Below are positions 46,077 to 56,190 of a DNA stretch of 64,000 nt, piece by piece (position 1 is the first letter of the stretch; each line of letters begins with the position of its first letter). Under the pieces are notes generated by a model. It searched no databases and was not told where the DNA came from. It was given only the letters and a program-made list of their open reading frames with translations. Made by a program: the position numbers and the translations under genes. This DNA is from Sambucus nigra. Its lineage: Eukaryota > Streptophyta > Magnoliopsida > Dipsacales > Adoxaceae. The DNA lies in assembly GCA_949130495.1 (NCBI GenBank), contig OX422215.1, positions 11,323,302 to 11,387,301 of the forward strand, written 5' to 3'.

Positions 46077-46605
46077 ACTTTTATTATGCAATTTTTTTTT
46101 TGTTTTATTCATATGTAACTGAATTATTAATATGTAATAAAAATATGTTATTTGCAGTCATCACGGAAGATCCCGAACTTGCAGCAGTTTTCTCTACTAC
46201 ACCCGTGTTGACTTGTGGTAAAATTTCAGTTGGTATATGTTATTTTCTATAATTCCCGAAAACTGTTATATATGTCAACATATATAACAGAAAACTATTA
46301 TATATGTCAACATATATAACAATTTTGGTTATATATGTTAACATATATAACAAAAAAATGTTATATATGTCAACATATATAACCATCTAACTGTTATATA
46401 TGTTAACATATATAACAGTTGTTGTTATATATGTTAACATAAATAACCAGTTATGTTGTTATATATGTCATAACATATATAACAGTTATGCTGTTATATA
46501 TGTCATAACATGTATAACTAACTGTTATAAAAATTGTACTCCGAGATAGTTTCGTTTTTTTTCATGTCGTTTCATTTTTTTTGCAGAAACGCTTCACCGA
46601 GTGGA
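46077..46605 (+). other. 3' introns and small exon of the hAT gene
   Basis: A donor (CAGGTAACTT) follows the E-S codons at about 46073. A small exon (about 46158-46218) lies between TTTGCAG and GTAAAATTT. A second acceptor TTTTTTGCAG precedes AAACGCTTCACC at about 46586. The second intron holds the palindrome array. Exon calls rest on splice consensus only. Confidence 0.55.
46265..46519. repeat. array of eight 24-26 bp palindromes
   Basis: Eight near-perfect palindromes start near 46265, 46297, 46328, 46360, 46393, 46424, 46458 and 46494. Each arm is GTTATATATG and its complement around a GTTAAC, GTCAAC or GTCATAAC centre. The spacing is 31-36 bp with unlike spacers. They lie in the 3' intron of the hAT transposase gene. 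Confidence 0.95.
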
Positions 46606-46934
46606 ACAAAGGAAGATGACTTCAATTGGAAATTTGGAAGGAAAAAGCTCTATTTGCGTGGATGAAATTTATTATGAATTTTGGTTTATGTATTTTGAAT
46701 TTAATATGAATTTTGAATTTATTATGTATTTCAGATCAGCTCTTTTTGAGGGGATGATAATATGTATTTCGGATGACGCTTTAATCATTACGTTGTTGAA
46801 ATATTCTAGTTAATTTCATGTATTTTATTCTTGAATGTTGGGATATTCAAGTTAATTTCATTAACTTTATTTATTTTATTTAATTCCACACTTGAATGGT
46901 AATTTCATGGTTTAAACTTTAATTTAATCACACA

Positions 46935-47095
46935 TGAACAGGAACCGTGAACCAACCCAAACCAAACCGAGAACCATTGGTTCGGTTCGGTTCTACATAA
47001 ATATTCGGTTCGGTTCTGGTTCTAAAACCAGAGAACCGAACCATTTCGATTTTGGTTCTGGTTCTATAATGGAACCGAACCAACCCGAACAATGC
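46935..47095. repeat. right subterminal motif array of the hAT element
   Basis: About ten AACCGAACC/GGTTCGGTT-type motifs in both orientations, mirroring the left array at 32390-32590, just inside the right terminus. Confidence 0.85.
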
Positions 47096-47104
47096 ACAAC
47101 CCTA

Positions 47105-47478
47105 ATTAATCCCCCATAAACAATATTTCCCCCTAAATGTGAGAACATGTGATACTAAGAGTACTTAAGGAAGAAGGAATAATATCATTCAACGGTTTAA
47201 AGTGCAACAAAACCCAACATAGAAGCAAAAGAAAAAATAATCCAAACAATGAATAATTAATACCAATATCGATGCAAATATGATACCTACTTGAATACAT
47301 AATGAAGCATGAGATACCAATGTAAACAAGCAAAAAGAGATACCAATATGATTATATAACTTTCCAATTTGATTCAAAGATAAAGCATATGGCAAGTATG
47401 GATTAAATACAAACGCAAAAACTCAAAACAAAAATGATACCAAGTATATAAATATGAAAATGTACCAGTGACACCCAA
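47105..47478 (-). other. interior of SIRE-like copy A resumes
   Basis: Collinear with 54435-54785 of copy B (shared AATAATATCAT-CAACG, AATAATCCAAAC and GATAAAGCATATG-AA blocks). Non-coding. Confidence 0.75.
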
Positions 47479-47502
47479 GCACACACACACACACACACAC
47501 AC
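47479..47502. repeat. (AC)n microsatellite
   Basis: Twelve AC repeats followed by a short (AT)n run, directly left of the foldback MITE. Confidence 0.95.
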
Positions 47503-47520
47503 GCATATATATATATACAG

Positions 47521-47934
47521 GCCGACTCTAATGTGGACTTAATGTGCGGATTTAACTTGTGGATGGATTTTTTCGTATTTTTTTAAAATAGCAAAAAACC
47601 AAATTTCAATTTGATTTTTTTTTCTGTGGTATTTAAACATTTCTGGGGACCCCTATAAAAAAAGAAGCTCAAAATGAATTGTTTTGCTATTTTTAAAAAA
47701 TCGGTCAAACATATGTCAGTTTTTAAAACTCTTTAAAACTGACATATGTTTGGCTGATTTTTTAAAAACAACAAAACATTTCATTTTGAGCTGATTTTTT
47801 ACATGGGTCCCCTAACATATTTAAATACCACAGAAAAAAATCAAGTCAAAATTTAATTTTTTGCTATTTTTAAAAAATACACAAAAATCCATCCGTAAGT
47901 TAAATCCGCAAGTTGCGTCCGCATTAGAGACTGA
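47521..47934. mobile_element. foldback MITE, about 414 bp
   Basis: The whole element is an inverted repeat. The left end GCCGACTCTAATGTGGA pairs with the right end (reverse complement TCAGTCTCTAATGCGGA). Pairing continues through the TTTAACTTG-GGATGGATTTTT, CATTTTGAGC and ACATATGTCAG blocks to a centre near 47728. The flanks are AT microsatellite, so no duplication could be proven and the superfamily is open. Confidence 0.82.
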
Positions 47935-47963
47935 ATGTATATATATATATAGAGAGAGAGAGA
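47935..47963. repeat. (TA)n(GA)n tract left of the MULE
   Basis: A (TA)n run passes into (GA)n just before the MULE terminal inverted repeat. The right side has the inverse arrangement. Confidence 0.9.
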
Positions 47964-48203
47964 GAGGCTTAGGTACATCACTAAATATACATCACTCCTA
48001 CATCATTATTTAAACGACATATGCTACTTAACAAAACGGCACCTAAACAAAAAAAACCAATTAAAAAGAAAACACCTCACCTCACTCTCTCTCTCTTCAT
48101 ACCAAAACCAAATACCCCACTCTCAAAACTTGTGTTGCCGATTTCTGCCTCTTTCACTGAACGAAACCTAACCGGACTTCGTCGGATTCTTCAACTGAGG
48201 TAA
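47964..48203 (+). repeat. left terminal inverted repeat of the MULE
   Basis: 240 bp. The inner end AACTGAG|GTAACT is a good splice donor (intron from 48200), placing a non-coding leader exon of the transposase gene inside the repeat. Confidence 0.92.
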
Positions 48204-48599
48204 CTCTTTAATTTCTCAGTTTTTATTTTTATAAAACAAAGTTTATAATGGATATCTAAGTTAGTTTTCTTTTTTCAATTTGTGTCTACTTGTAGATGCT
48301 ACATGAGTTCGTAATCTCTATTTGCTACATGAGTTATTTTTTTCAATTTTTGTCTACCTATAAATGTCTATTTGCTACCTGAGTTATTTTTTTTCAATAT
48401 GTAAATGCTATCTGAGTTTAATATTCTCTTATTATTAATGCTACATTATTGTGTTAATGCTACCTAAGTTATCTATTATTGTTACCTGAGTTTAATATTC
48501 TCTTATTGTTAATGCTACCTGAGTTATCGGCGTTATTGTGTTAATTTATTTGTTTAATTTGTAATTAATTCCTATTTTTTCATTCGATTTTTTTTCCAG
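48200..48599 (+). other. predicted 5' leader intron of the MULE transposase
   Basis: Donor GTAACT at 48200 and acceptor TTTTTCCAG ending 48599, four bases before the ATG. The intron contains a loose repeat of AATGCTACCTGAGTTAT units at 48290-48520. Confidence 0.6.
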
Positions 48600-48602
48600 A
48601 AA

Positions 48603-50815
48603 ATGGAGCCTTCTTCTATTGGGAATAACAAGGAACTTTGGATAGGGGAAGATATGTAAATTGAATTTGAATTTGAGGATTATGGTAATGTGAAAAGTGA
48701 CAAGGTTCAAGAAGTTGATGCTGAACAAGACAACTTATTCAACCCTCCTGTATAGTTGGAAAAAACACCGAAGATTGGGCAATAGTTTGAAAGTCTGGAT
48801 GATGTTTGGAATTTCCACAATGAGTATGCTAAAATTTTGGGATTTAATGTTCGCAATTCCATGGTTAATAGGTGTCGGGAGACGAATGCGATCATTAGGA
48901 AGCCATATGTATGCTTCAAAGAAGGGAAGAATACGCTTGTAGCGAAACTAGGGACATCTGGACGTCGGGGGCCATTAGAGACAATTTTAAAGAAAAGATT
49001 TTGGAGTTGCGTTCGAAAGATAATAAGTTTATGGTTAGTATATTTGTTGGGGGGTCATAGTCACCCATTAGCTACTCCAACCAAAACTCATTTTTTACGA
49101 TCACATCGAGGTGTTTCGAATGCCCAAAAGTGCTTGAGTCAACAACTTGGTGTAGTTAACATACACTCACATCAACAATACAACCTATTGGTGTTACAAG
49201 CGGGTGGGTTTGAGAATGTTAGCTTCACTAAAAAAGATTTATACAACCATGGACGGAATAAACGTAGTGAGTTAGTTGGTCGTGATGGTGAAATGTTGTT
49301 GGAGTTTTTGAATTTAGAGCAACAAAAGAACCCACCTTTCTATTTTAAAATTGAGTCGGATGATTATAATAGAATAAAACATTGTTTTTGGGTGGATGCC
49401 ACATCCAAACGGGCTTATGGTTGTTATGGTGATGTGTTGGTGTTCGACACGACATACAATACGAATAAATATAATTTAGTATTTGCACCACTTATGGGGG
49501 TTAACAATCACGGGCAAATGATTATATTCGGTTGTGCTTTTTTGAGCGATGAAGAAATTGATTCATTCATTTGGCTCTTGAATACGCTCTTGTATGCGAT
49601 GCCCGGTGATGCACCGAAAATGATAATTATCGATCAAGATACGGCTATAATGAGGGCTATAGTTGAAGTGCTACCCCCTCCCCCCCCCCCCCCCCACACA
49701 CACACACATCATATGTTATGTTCGTGGCACATTTTATTGAAGTTTTTGGAAAAAATATATGCCGTGAAGTATAAAACGCATCAGGGGGGAGATTTCTAAT
49801 TGCATATGGAATTCGAAGACAAAGGAAGAGTTTGATTCGAAGTGGCTTGATCTTATGACAAGAAGCGGTTTAAGTGAAAATAAGTGGCTTAATTCGTTGT
49901 ATGATATTCATTCAAAATGGGTCCCGGCATACGTGAATCATATTTTCTCCTTAAATATATCGAGTAGCCAAAGAGCGAAAAGTGCACACTCTTTTTTTTA
50001 TAAGAAATATATGTCGAAGCATAATTCTCATGTTGAATTTATGATTCAGTTTAGTAGGGGTATTATGAATCAACGTCATGGAGAGTTGCTTTGTGATCAC
50101 CAAGACTATAATAAGAAGCAGAAAGTGAGACTTATGCACTTAGTTTTGGTGCAAATGGCGGACATTTATACGGCAAAAATCTTCCACAAGTTTCAAAATG
50201 AGATGTGGTAAATGTTGAATTATAAGTTTGATTTTAAGATTGAGGAGGGGCATAAAAAAGTGTATGAGGTACGAAAGACAATGGATGATAACCAATGTGT
50301 GCGACTAATAAGTTACACACATGCTCGCATATTTGGTTAGGTTTTTCGATATTCATACTTTACCGACCAAGTACATCTTGAGTAGGTGGACTAAGAGAGC
50401 CAAAAAGTTAACCGTTATGGATTCTAGTGGGATGGTGATAACATGCGAGAAATCGTACTTCCTCCAATGTAGTCAACTAATCCAAAGATCTCTAGATGTG
50501 GTGGATAGGGCCCTTATTAGTCCAAAAGCTATAAATTTTTTTGATGATGCTTTAGATATGGCATGTGAAAAGATAGATTTACTTGTTGATCATGTGGAAC
50601 CATCAATACCATTGTTGCAAGGTCCTAATGGGGGGGTTTCAATTAACATGGGACCAAGTGGGGGAGTTTCGATAAATACGAGTACCAATTTCAAGCACAC
50701 CTATAATGAACCGCAACCAATTAGTGAGAAGGGATGTGGTAAGAGACTAAAAGGTGCAAAAGAGAAAGCATTAGAAAAGGAAAAAAAGTTAAAGGAGCGA
50801 AGTTGTAACGGGTGA
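48603..50815 (+). pseudogene. FAR1-type MULE transposase (broken)
   Basis: ATG at 48603 follows a predicted splice acceptor. A FAR1 DNA-binding region (F-E-S-L-D-D-V-W-N-F, Y-A-K-I-L-G-F, R-K-P-Y-V-C) occupies about 48785-49060. The MULE catalytic domain follows, with V-F-D-T-T-Y (49440), L-M-G-V-N-N-H-G and I-I-D-Q-D (49630), then C-S-W-H. A weak SWIM-like trace sits near 50300, before H-M-L-A-Y. In-frame stops lie near 48656, 48752 and 48785. A run of about 15 C followed by CA repeats at 49680-49707 disrupts the end of the catalytic domain, with frame breaks near 49800 and 50215. Relatives include FHY3/FAR1 and Jittery-like transposases. Confidence 0.9.
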
Positions 50816-51059
50816 GGATTTTAGGGCAATGTCATCACAAAAGAAATTGCCCGATACTGAATAACAGGTAATTTTTTAAATTTCTTGTTAATAATATTAA
50901 CTACCAATGAATAACAAATAACTTCTTTTTAAATTTCTAATGTAGGGTCATGGAAGAAATCTCAGTTGCAAGTTCGTCCGAGGAGATGTCAAATTGAATT
51001 GTGAAGATGTCCGAGTGTAGTTTTGAAGATTTCTTAGAGTAATACTTTATTTTTTTTAT

Positions 51060-51500
51060 TCAATTTGTGTTTTGTTTAAGTTCGAGGAGATTTCAATTTG
51101 TGTTCTATTTAACTCCGAGGAGATTTCAGTCTGTGTTTTGTTTCAATTAATAGCAGATTATGTTTCAATTAATGTAATGTGTTTTATTTCAATTAATAGC
51201 AGCCATACTCATTTTTATAGCAGCTATACGCATTTTTATCGTAACCATACTCAGTTAATAGCAGCCATACTCATTTTAACCAACACTTACATCTAAATTA
51301 TAACAGTTTAGGTAGCAGTGGTTTTAACCAAAACTTACATCTAAATTACACAATTTTAGCCAACAAATTCACTCAACAAATTCATACATTACACAGTGGT
51401 TTTAACCAACACTTACCAACAGTGGCATTCACCCAACAAATTCATCTATTACAACTTGTTGTAACCAACACTTACAAACAACATTTTCACCAATATTCAA
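51060..51500. repeat. intergenic repeats between the two MULE genes
   Basis: Two copies of a CGAGGAGATTTCA block, three or four CAGCCATACTCATTTT units and four TTTTAACCAACACTTAC units fill the space between the convergent 3' ends. Termination or polyadenylation of both transcripts probably falls here. Confidence 0.7.
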
Positions 51501-51505
51501 CCATT

Positions 51506-51898
51506 TCACTTGAACAATACATGATAAATGAACAACCCAAATAGTCCCACTATAAGACATTTAATTTCTACTCTAAACTTGTTGAGTTCGTTTCGTAATT
51601 TCGCCAATTCCATCTCCATCGCACCGCTCTTTGTTGTTCGAATGTTGTTGAATTCGTTTCGTAATATCGCCAGTTCCAGTTCCAACAAATTGATCTTTGT
51701 CGCTAACTCATAACTATCATTGCACACCAATTTTTTATCGTCAAACCATTTAAAAAAATTACACGACGCATCTTTGTTATTTGGACAACACAAAAAATGC
51801 CTCCCAGGGTTTGTAGCTGTCTTCGATGTACGAATAATTGTGTCGGTACCACAAGGACATTTCAGTTTGGAAAAATTTGAACCACTACTTGTTTCCAT
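51506..51898 (-). CDS. GRF zinc-finger, coiled-coil, membrane-tail protein in the MULE
   Basis: A 130-residue intact frame. The start at 51898 (M-E-T-S-S-G) is preferred over the ATG at 51925, because a splice acceptor (TTTTGTAG) ends at 51901, two bases before it. A GRF-type zinc finger spans residues 14-57: C-x-C-G, N-P-G-R-H-F-L-C-C-P, then C-N-F-F-K-W. A leucine/glutamate heptad-like stretch follows (about 65-110), then a hydrophobic C-terminal segment (L-I-V-G-L-F-G-L-F-I-Y) ending near the terminus. GRF fingers bind single-stranded nucleic acid in some proteins; the role here is unknown. It runs convergent to the transposase and is not visibly damaged. Confidence 0.85.
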   Translation of the reverse strand: METSSGSNFSKLKCPCGTDTIIRTSKTATNPGRHFLCCPNNKDASCNFFKWFDDKKLVCNDSYELATKINLLELELAILRNEFNNIRTTKSGAMEMELAKLRNELNKFRVEIKCLIVGLFGLFIYHVLFK

Positions 51899-51900
51899 TC

Positions 51901-52214
51901 CTACAAAACAAACCATTAAAAACAAATTAACTGAATTTTTAAGACCAAATTATGAAAAAATAGAAAATAGAAACAAATTGAGCCTTAACTACTAAATTTC
52001 GCACCTCAGAAATTAGGAAATGCGACACAACTGTGGAGGAAAAAACTGTAAAGGGGAAAAAATGAACTGACTAAAAACTATAGAGCCAAAACGACACCTG
52101 AATTAAAAAAAAACTACTAAAGATTGTAACTTAGAAAAACGCAACTGAGGAAAAAAAGTTACCATCGATTGGGTTAGTTTACCGTGAATAATTTACCTCC
52201 GATCGGTTAATTAC
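51901..52214 (-). other. predicted 5' leader intron of the GRF gene
   Basis: On the minus strand the donor AACTGAG|GTAATT begins at 52214, at the inner edge of the right TIR; the acceptor TTTTGTAG ends at 51901. This mirrors the transposase gene's leader intron. Confidence 0.6.
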
Positions 52215-52448
52215 CTCAGTTGAAGAATCCGACGAAGTCAGGTTAGGTTTCCTTCAGTGAAAGGGGCGGAAATCGGCAACACAAGTTTTGAGAGTGGGGG
52301 TTTTGGTTTTGGTACGAAGAGAGAGAGAGTGAGGTGAGATGTTTTCTTTTTAATTATTTTTTTTGTTCAGGTACCGTTTGTTAAGTAGCATATGTCGTTT
52401 AACTAATGATGTAGGAGTGATGTATATTTAATGATGTACCTGAGCCTC
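52211..52448 (-). repeat. right terminal inverted repeat of the MULE
   Basis: 238 bp, inverse of 47964-48203, including the leader splice donor. Confidence 0.92.
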
Positions 52449-52453
52449 AAACA

Positions 52454-52512
<59 letters not shown>
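52449..52512. repeat. (CT)n(AT)n tract right of the MULE
   Basis: A CT run then an AT run, the mirror image of the (TA)n(GA)n tract left of the element. Confidence 0.92.
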
Positions 52513-52519
<7 letters not shown>

Positions 52520-53149
52520 TAAATGACCATAAAAACTGGCACAAAACACATACGCAATAGACACTAGCATAGTATCGATGTGTTTAAACATGTGGAATGG
52601 AATGAATGGGTGTGAAATAGATACAATTGCCCATTCACATAAAATTCTCAAGGGAGTTCTACTTGACCGCAAAATGTTATTAAACTAAGAGTTAGCATCA
52701 AGTGACAAATAAAGTGAACTTAAAGAAGAAACAGGCACAATGCATACAAGCCTAAAGTTTTGATTATTCTACAAATTAATAGCACCAGTCCATGATAACC
52801 ATAAGTAGGTTCATTGTCCAAACCCATTGATCTTAAGCTATAATGGCTCAAACGGTAAACAAATATCATATATTTTTTCACTCAATTATTTTGAAGATAC
52901 CATTTTAAAACTCAAATAAACAAACTGGTTGTTCTTTAATCTTTCTTTTGCCTCTTATTTTTTTATGCTCTTGCCAATTGTGGCTTTCCTGCAAAGGAGA
53001 TTTCTTCCTTTGTATCCTTTTCTCGTGTACCCTCATATTTTAAATAAAATTAATAAACTCACGGGCAACGGTTCTTACACGTGAGAACATAAACCGTGCT
53101 AATAGGCAAGGATGGCTCGAACAAATAAAAAGCCTATTTTTATATTTTT
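52513..53149 (-). other. interior of SIRE-like copy A, last piece
   Basis: Collinear with 54786-55390 of copy B (CACAAAACA-AT, ACATG-GGAATGGAATGAATGGG, GGGCAACGGTTCTTACA). Non-coding; ends at the copy B LTR. Confidence 0.75.
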
Positions 53150-54068
53150 TTAATTTTAAAAACAAAATATTTAAACAAATTAAACCAATAAAACTTTGCA
53201 CTAATTAAAACCGTTTTGTTGTGAAAAATTGATTTACCCAATTTTATCTTTTTAACCTAAAACGTGCATGTAGGTGATAATAAGATAAAACAAATAAATC
53301 ATCCATAACATGCCGATGTATGAGCAAAACCACAAAGGGAAAAACTTTGGACGGCCCAACCAAACGGATCACTATGATAAGGTTTTACAAAGACTAGATA
53401 GTATACTTACTCAAGGACTCCTCTCCTTCGCGAGCCTTGACGCTCTTATATCTTCTACCTCCATCCATGCAAACTGCCACAATACACTAGTTCACGCACT
53501 CCTCGGTATGAAGAAACATGGATCGTCTACCAAGTATGCGTCCACTGCACGAAATCAGTTCTTAATTCAAGATGATAAAAAATAAACTTTGGTGCCCAAA
53601 CAGAAAGATCACAAATCATAAGAACGAAAAAACATGAAACTACGATTTTGGAACTTTAATAAAGAGGTGTAGAATTGATTTTCACCAAAAACTCTTAAAA
53701 ATCCAAATCCAACATGCCTTAAATAATGAAAACACAAATTTTGAGGCAACAAACTCGTTCGAACCAGAATACATAGTTCTTTCAAATGAGAATGAGTTTT
53801 CGTTCTAACAAGAACAAAGTTCATTTGAATGAGAACCCTTTTTTCGTTCTAACGAACTTTTAATGACATTCTAACAAGATGTGCCCTTCTAAACAGAGAG
53901 GCCTCATTTGATGTTCATTAGATGCACGTTCTTGGATGCTATGTCTTTACCAAACACGTTATAGGCTTATGAGATCGATAAAATAAAGCCTAAACTAGGA
54001 CTTAAATATTTTGTCCGGAATTAAGCCAATTACATACTAATTGATTCGACTGGAAATTTATCCTTAAA
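53150..54068 (-). repeat. LTR of SIRE-like copy B
   Basis: Shares the AACCTAAA-CATGCAT block and TTCGAAC/TTTGAATGAG cluster (53750-53900) with the LTR of copy A, and its outer end is TTTATCCTTAAAA. It is shorter than its relatives. No primer site was found at its left edge, so that edge is approximate. Confidence 0.65.
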
Positions 54069-56190
54069 AATATCCCCTTTGGATATTTTGGGGAAAAAAA
54101 ACAAAATAAAAACCCTATGGTTCATCAAGCTCTCTAAAAATACTCAATCCTTAAACCCAAAAATTAAAAAGCGTACAGACGCTCGACAGATACATATTCA
54201 TAGTAGCTTTACTTGCTTGAAAAAATTATCGCATGTTGCAAATCCGCACACTTAAACACACCTTTAAATGTAAACATAATATAATAAGTATAAATCATCA
54301 TAAGAATAAAGATTCTAACTATGTCCAAATAATCTCAGTCTAGGTAATACGCCTTTCCCTTAGATAAAGATATCCAAAAGCAAGGAAAGATACCACTACT
54401 TCCCCTTTTTGTTCAAGTAAGAAAAACATAAGACTATTTGTCCCCTATAAATCATATATCACTATAAATATGTGAACATATCATTCTAATAGGCGATAGA
54501 AGAAAGAACAATATCATGCAACGATGTAAAGTACAACAAACACACAACATGGCAACTCAAGCACAAATAATCCAAACTATGATCAAACAATATCAAGATC
54601 GATGCAAAAAAGATATCAATATAAATAAGCGATGAAATACTAATTTTAAAATTCCCAATATGAGATATGACATTTTAACGAATATAATGATAAATACAAA
54701 TATGATGGTATAACATGCAAATTAAAATTCAAAGATGAAGCATATGAAAAACATGGATTAAATGAAAACTTCAAAGACTCAAAACAATTAAATAACCATA
54801 ACAACTCGGCACAAAACATATAAGCTCTACACACTAGCATAATATTGACATGTCTAAACATGTAGGATGGAATGAATGGGCGCGCACTAGATACAAATAA
54901 CTTATGACCCAAACACTCGAATATATTCAAGAAGTTCTAGTTTACTACAAAACTTTATCAAACTAAGATTTAGCCTCAAGTGGAAAGATAAAGTGAACTC
55001 TATGAACAAACAAGCACATTGCACACAAACCCAGGATATTGATTATTCTACAAATCAAATAGTGTCATGAAAAAATAAGCGTAACTAGGATTCATTATTC
55101 AAACTCGTTGATCTTGAAGTAAACACCCCTAAAAGGTAAACATATATCATATTTTCTTTTCTTTTAATTCTTTTGAAGCTGTCACTTTTGAAAATCAAAC
55201 AAACTAAACTATGCTGGCCTTGGTAATTTTTTTCTATTTTTATTGCCTTTAATCTTGTTATTGGGATCTTGCCAATGGTGGCTTTCTTACAAAGAAGATT
55301 TTCCCATTTCGTATCCCTTTTTCACGCACCCTCATAGAGTCAATACAAATCAAATATTCTCATGGGCAATGGTTCTTACATGCACAAATTCTCCATAGTC
55401 ACAAAATATGTAGATGACAATATATATGGGTGAACATCTCATAAAGTCAAATAGACATGTGAAATTAAAATTCTAAGAGCATGTGCATGTGTGTGCGGAT
55501 GCATATACAAAGTTCCATCCATTAAGTGAATCATGTTTGAAACAACTCCATGCAAGCATGATTAAAAACAATCTAAGCATTAACAATCATAACCAAATGT
55601 CCTAGCCACATGGAAAGTACAGAATGAACTGGACTCAAACACACCAATATACCACACTAAATGTGTAAATCTAAACCCTAAAAAATCAAAAATCTATTTG
55701 AATTTTTCTAAAATTTTCAAAAGAAAATACCAATTTGACTCAATTTGATACCAATTTGAAAACAAACTAGCTCAAAAGACAAACAAAATCTTTTTATATT
55801 TTTCAATATGATTCAACAAAAAAATCAAAATACAAAAGATATCCACAACATACAACTAGCAAATATGTATCATGAGGAACAACTAGTGTATGTAAAACAT
55901 GCGAACACAATCAACCATTAGATGTAGCATAGGAATTATCATGTGAAAGCAAACGAGAATCAAGAAGTCTATCATGTAAAGCCTCTAAATGAGATCTCTT
56001 AACCCATATAGGTGTGGTGTGATGCTCATGGGTTTTGGTGACCTTGATGATTATTTCTAAGATCAAAACAAAACCTCCTAAGTGACATTTCCTACCGAAA
56101 TGAGAAAAAGTGTAAACACATCGAGGGGAGTTACCTAAGGTCGACCTTTTTTAACGCTCCTAGTTGACTCTCTCAAACTCATGATCTTGG
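54069..56190 (-). mobile_element. interior of SIRE-like copy B, first part
   Basis: Uninterrupted, non-coding interior collinear with copy A. It contains the empty site of the hAT insertion (ATTTGTCC near 54434, equivalent to ATTAATCC). From about 55480 it parallels 25956-26620 of copy C, and at about 55990-56180 the decayed gag C-terminal finger region. It is then interrupted by the Athila-type element. Confidence 0.75.

Larger units (their letters stand above)
32362..47104 (+). mobile_element. hAT transposon with 8-bp TSD, containing an LTR element
   Basis: Termini TAGGGTTTTGCATT (left) and TAGGGTTGTGCATT (right, reverse complement), one mismatch in 14. They are flanked by the perfect 8-bp duplication ATTAATCC (32354-32361 and 47105-47112). 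Without the 10.4-kb nested retroelement the hAT is about 4.35 kb. It encodes a BED-finger/hAT transposase, now frameshifted, and has GGTTCGGTT-type subterminal repeats at both ends. Copy B of the host retroelement supplies an empty site near 54434. Confidence 0.95.
47964..52448 (+). mobile_element. Mutator-like element (MULE) with two convergent genes
   Basis: A 4,485-bp element with long terminal inverted repeats (47964-48203 and 52211-52448), about 90% alike by eye, starting GAGGCT(T/C)AGGTACATCA. It holds a FAR1/MULE-type transposase relic on the plus strand and a GRF zinc-finger gene on the minus strand. No target duplication could be identified, because the flanks are microsatellite. The two-gene, TIR-driven layout recalls maize MuDR. 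Confidence 0.9.
30690..53149 (-). mobile_element. SIRE-like relic copy A, carrying nested insertions
   Basis: Copy A consists of an LTR (about 30690-31975) and interior pieces 31976-32361, 47105-47520 and about 52512-53149. All are collinear with the uninterrupted copy B (53150-55390). Between the pieces lie an hAT element, a foldback MITE and a Mutator-like element. The gag end is missing, since the interior stops where the copy B LTR begins. Left edge is approximate. Confidence 0.75.

Noticed and set aside
46265..46519. Palindrome array as a CRISPR-like array
   Set aside because: Repeats are palindromic and AT-only, spacers are 7-12 bp, there are no cas genes and the context is a plant transposon intron.
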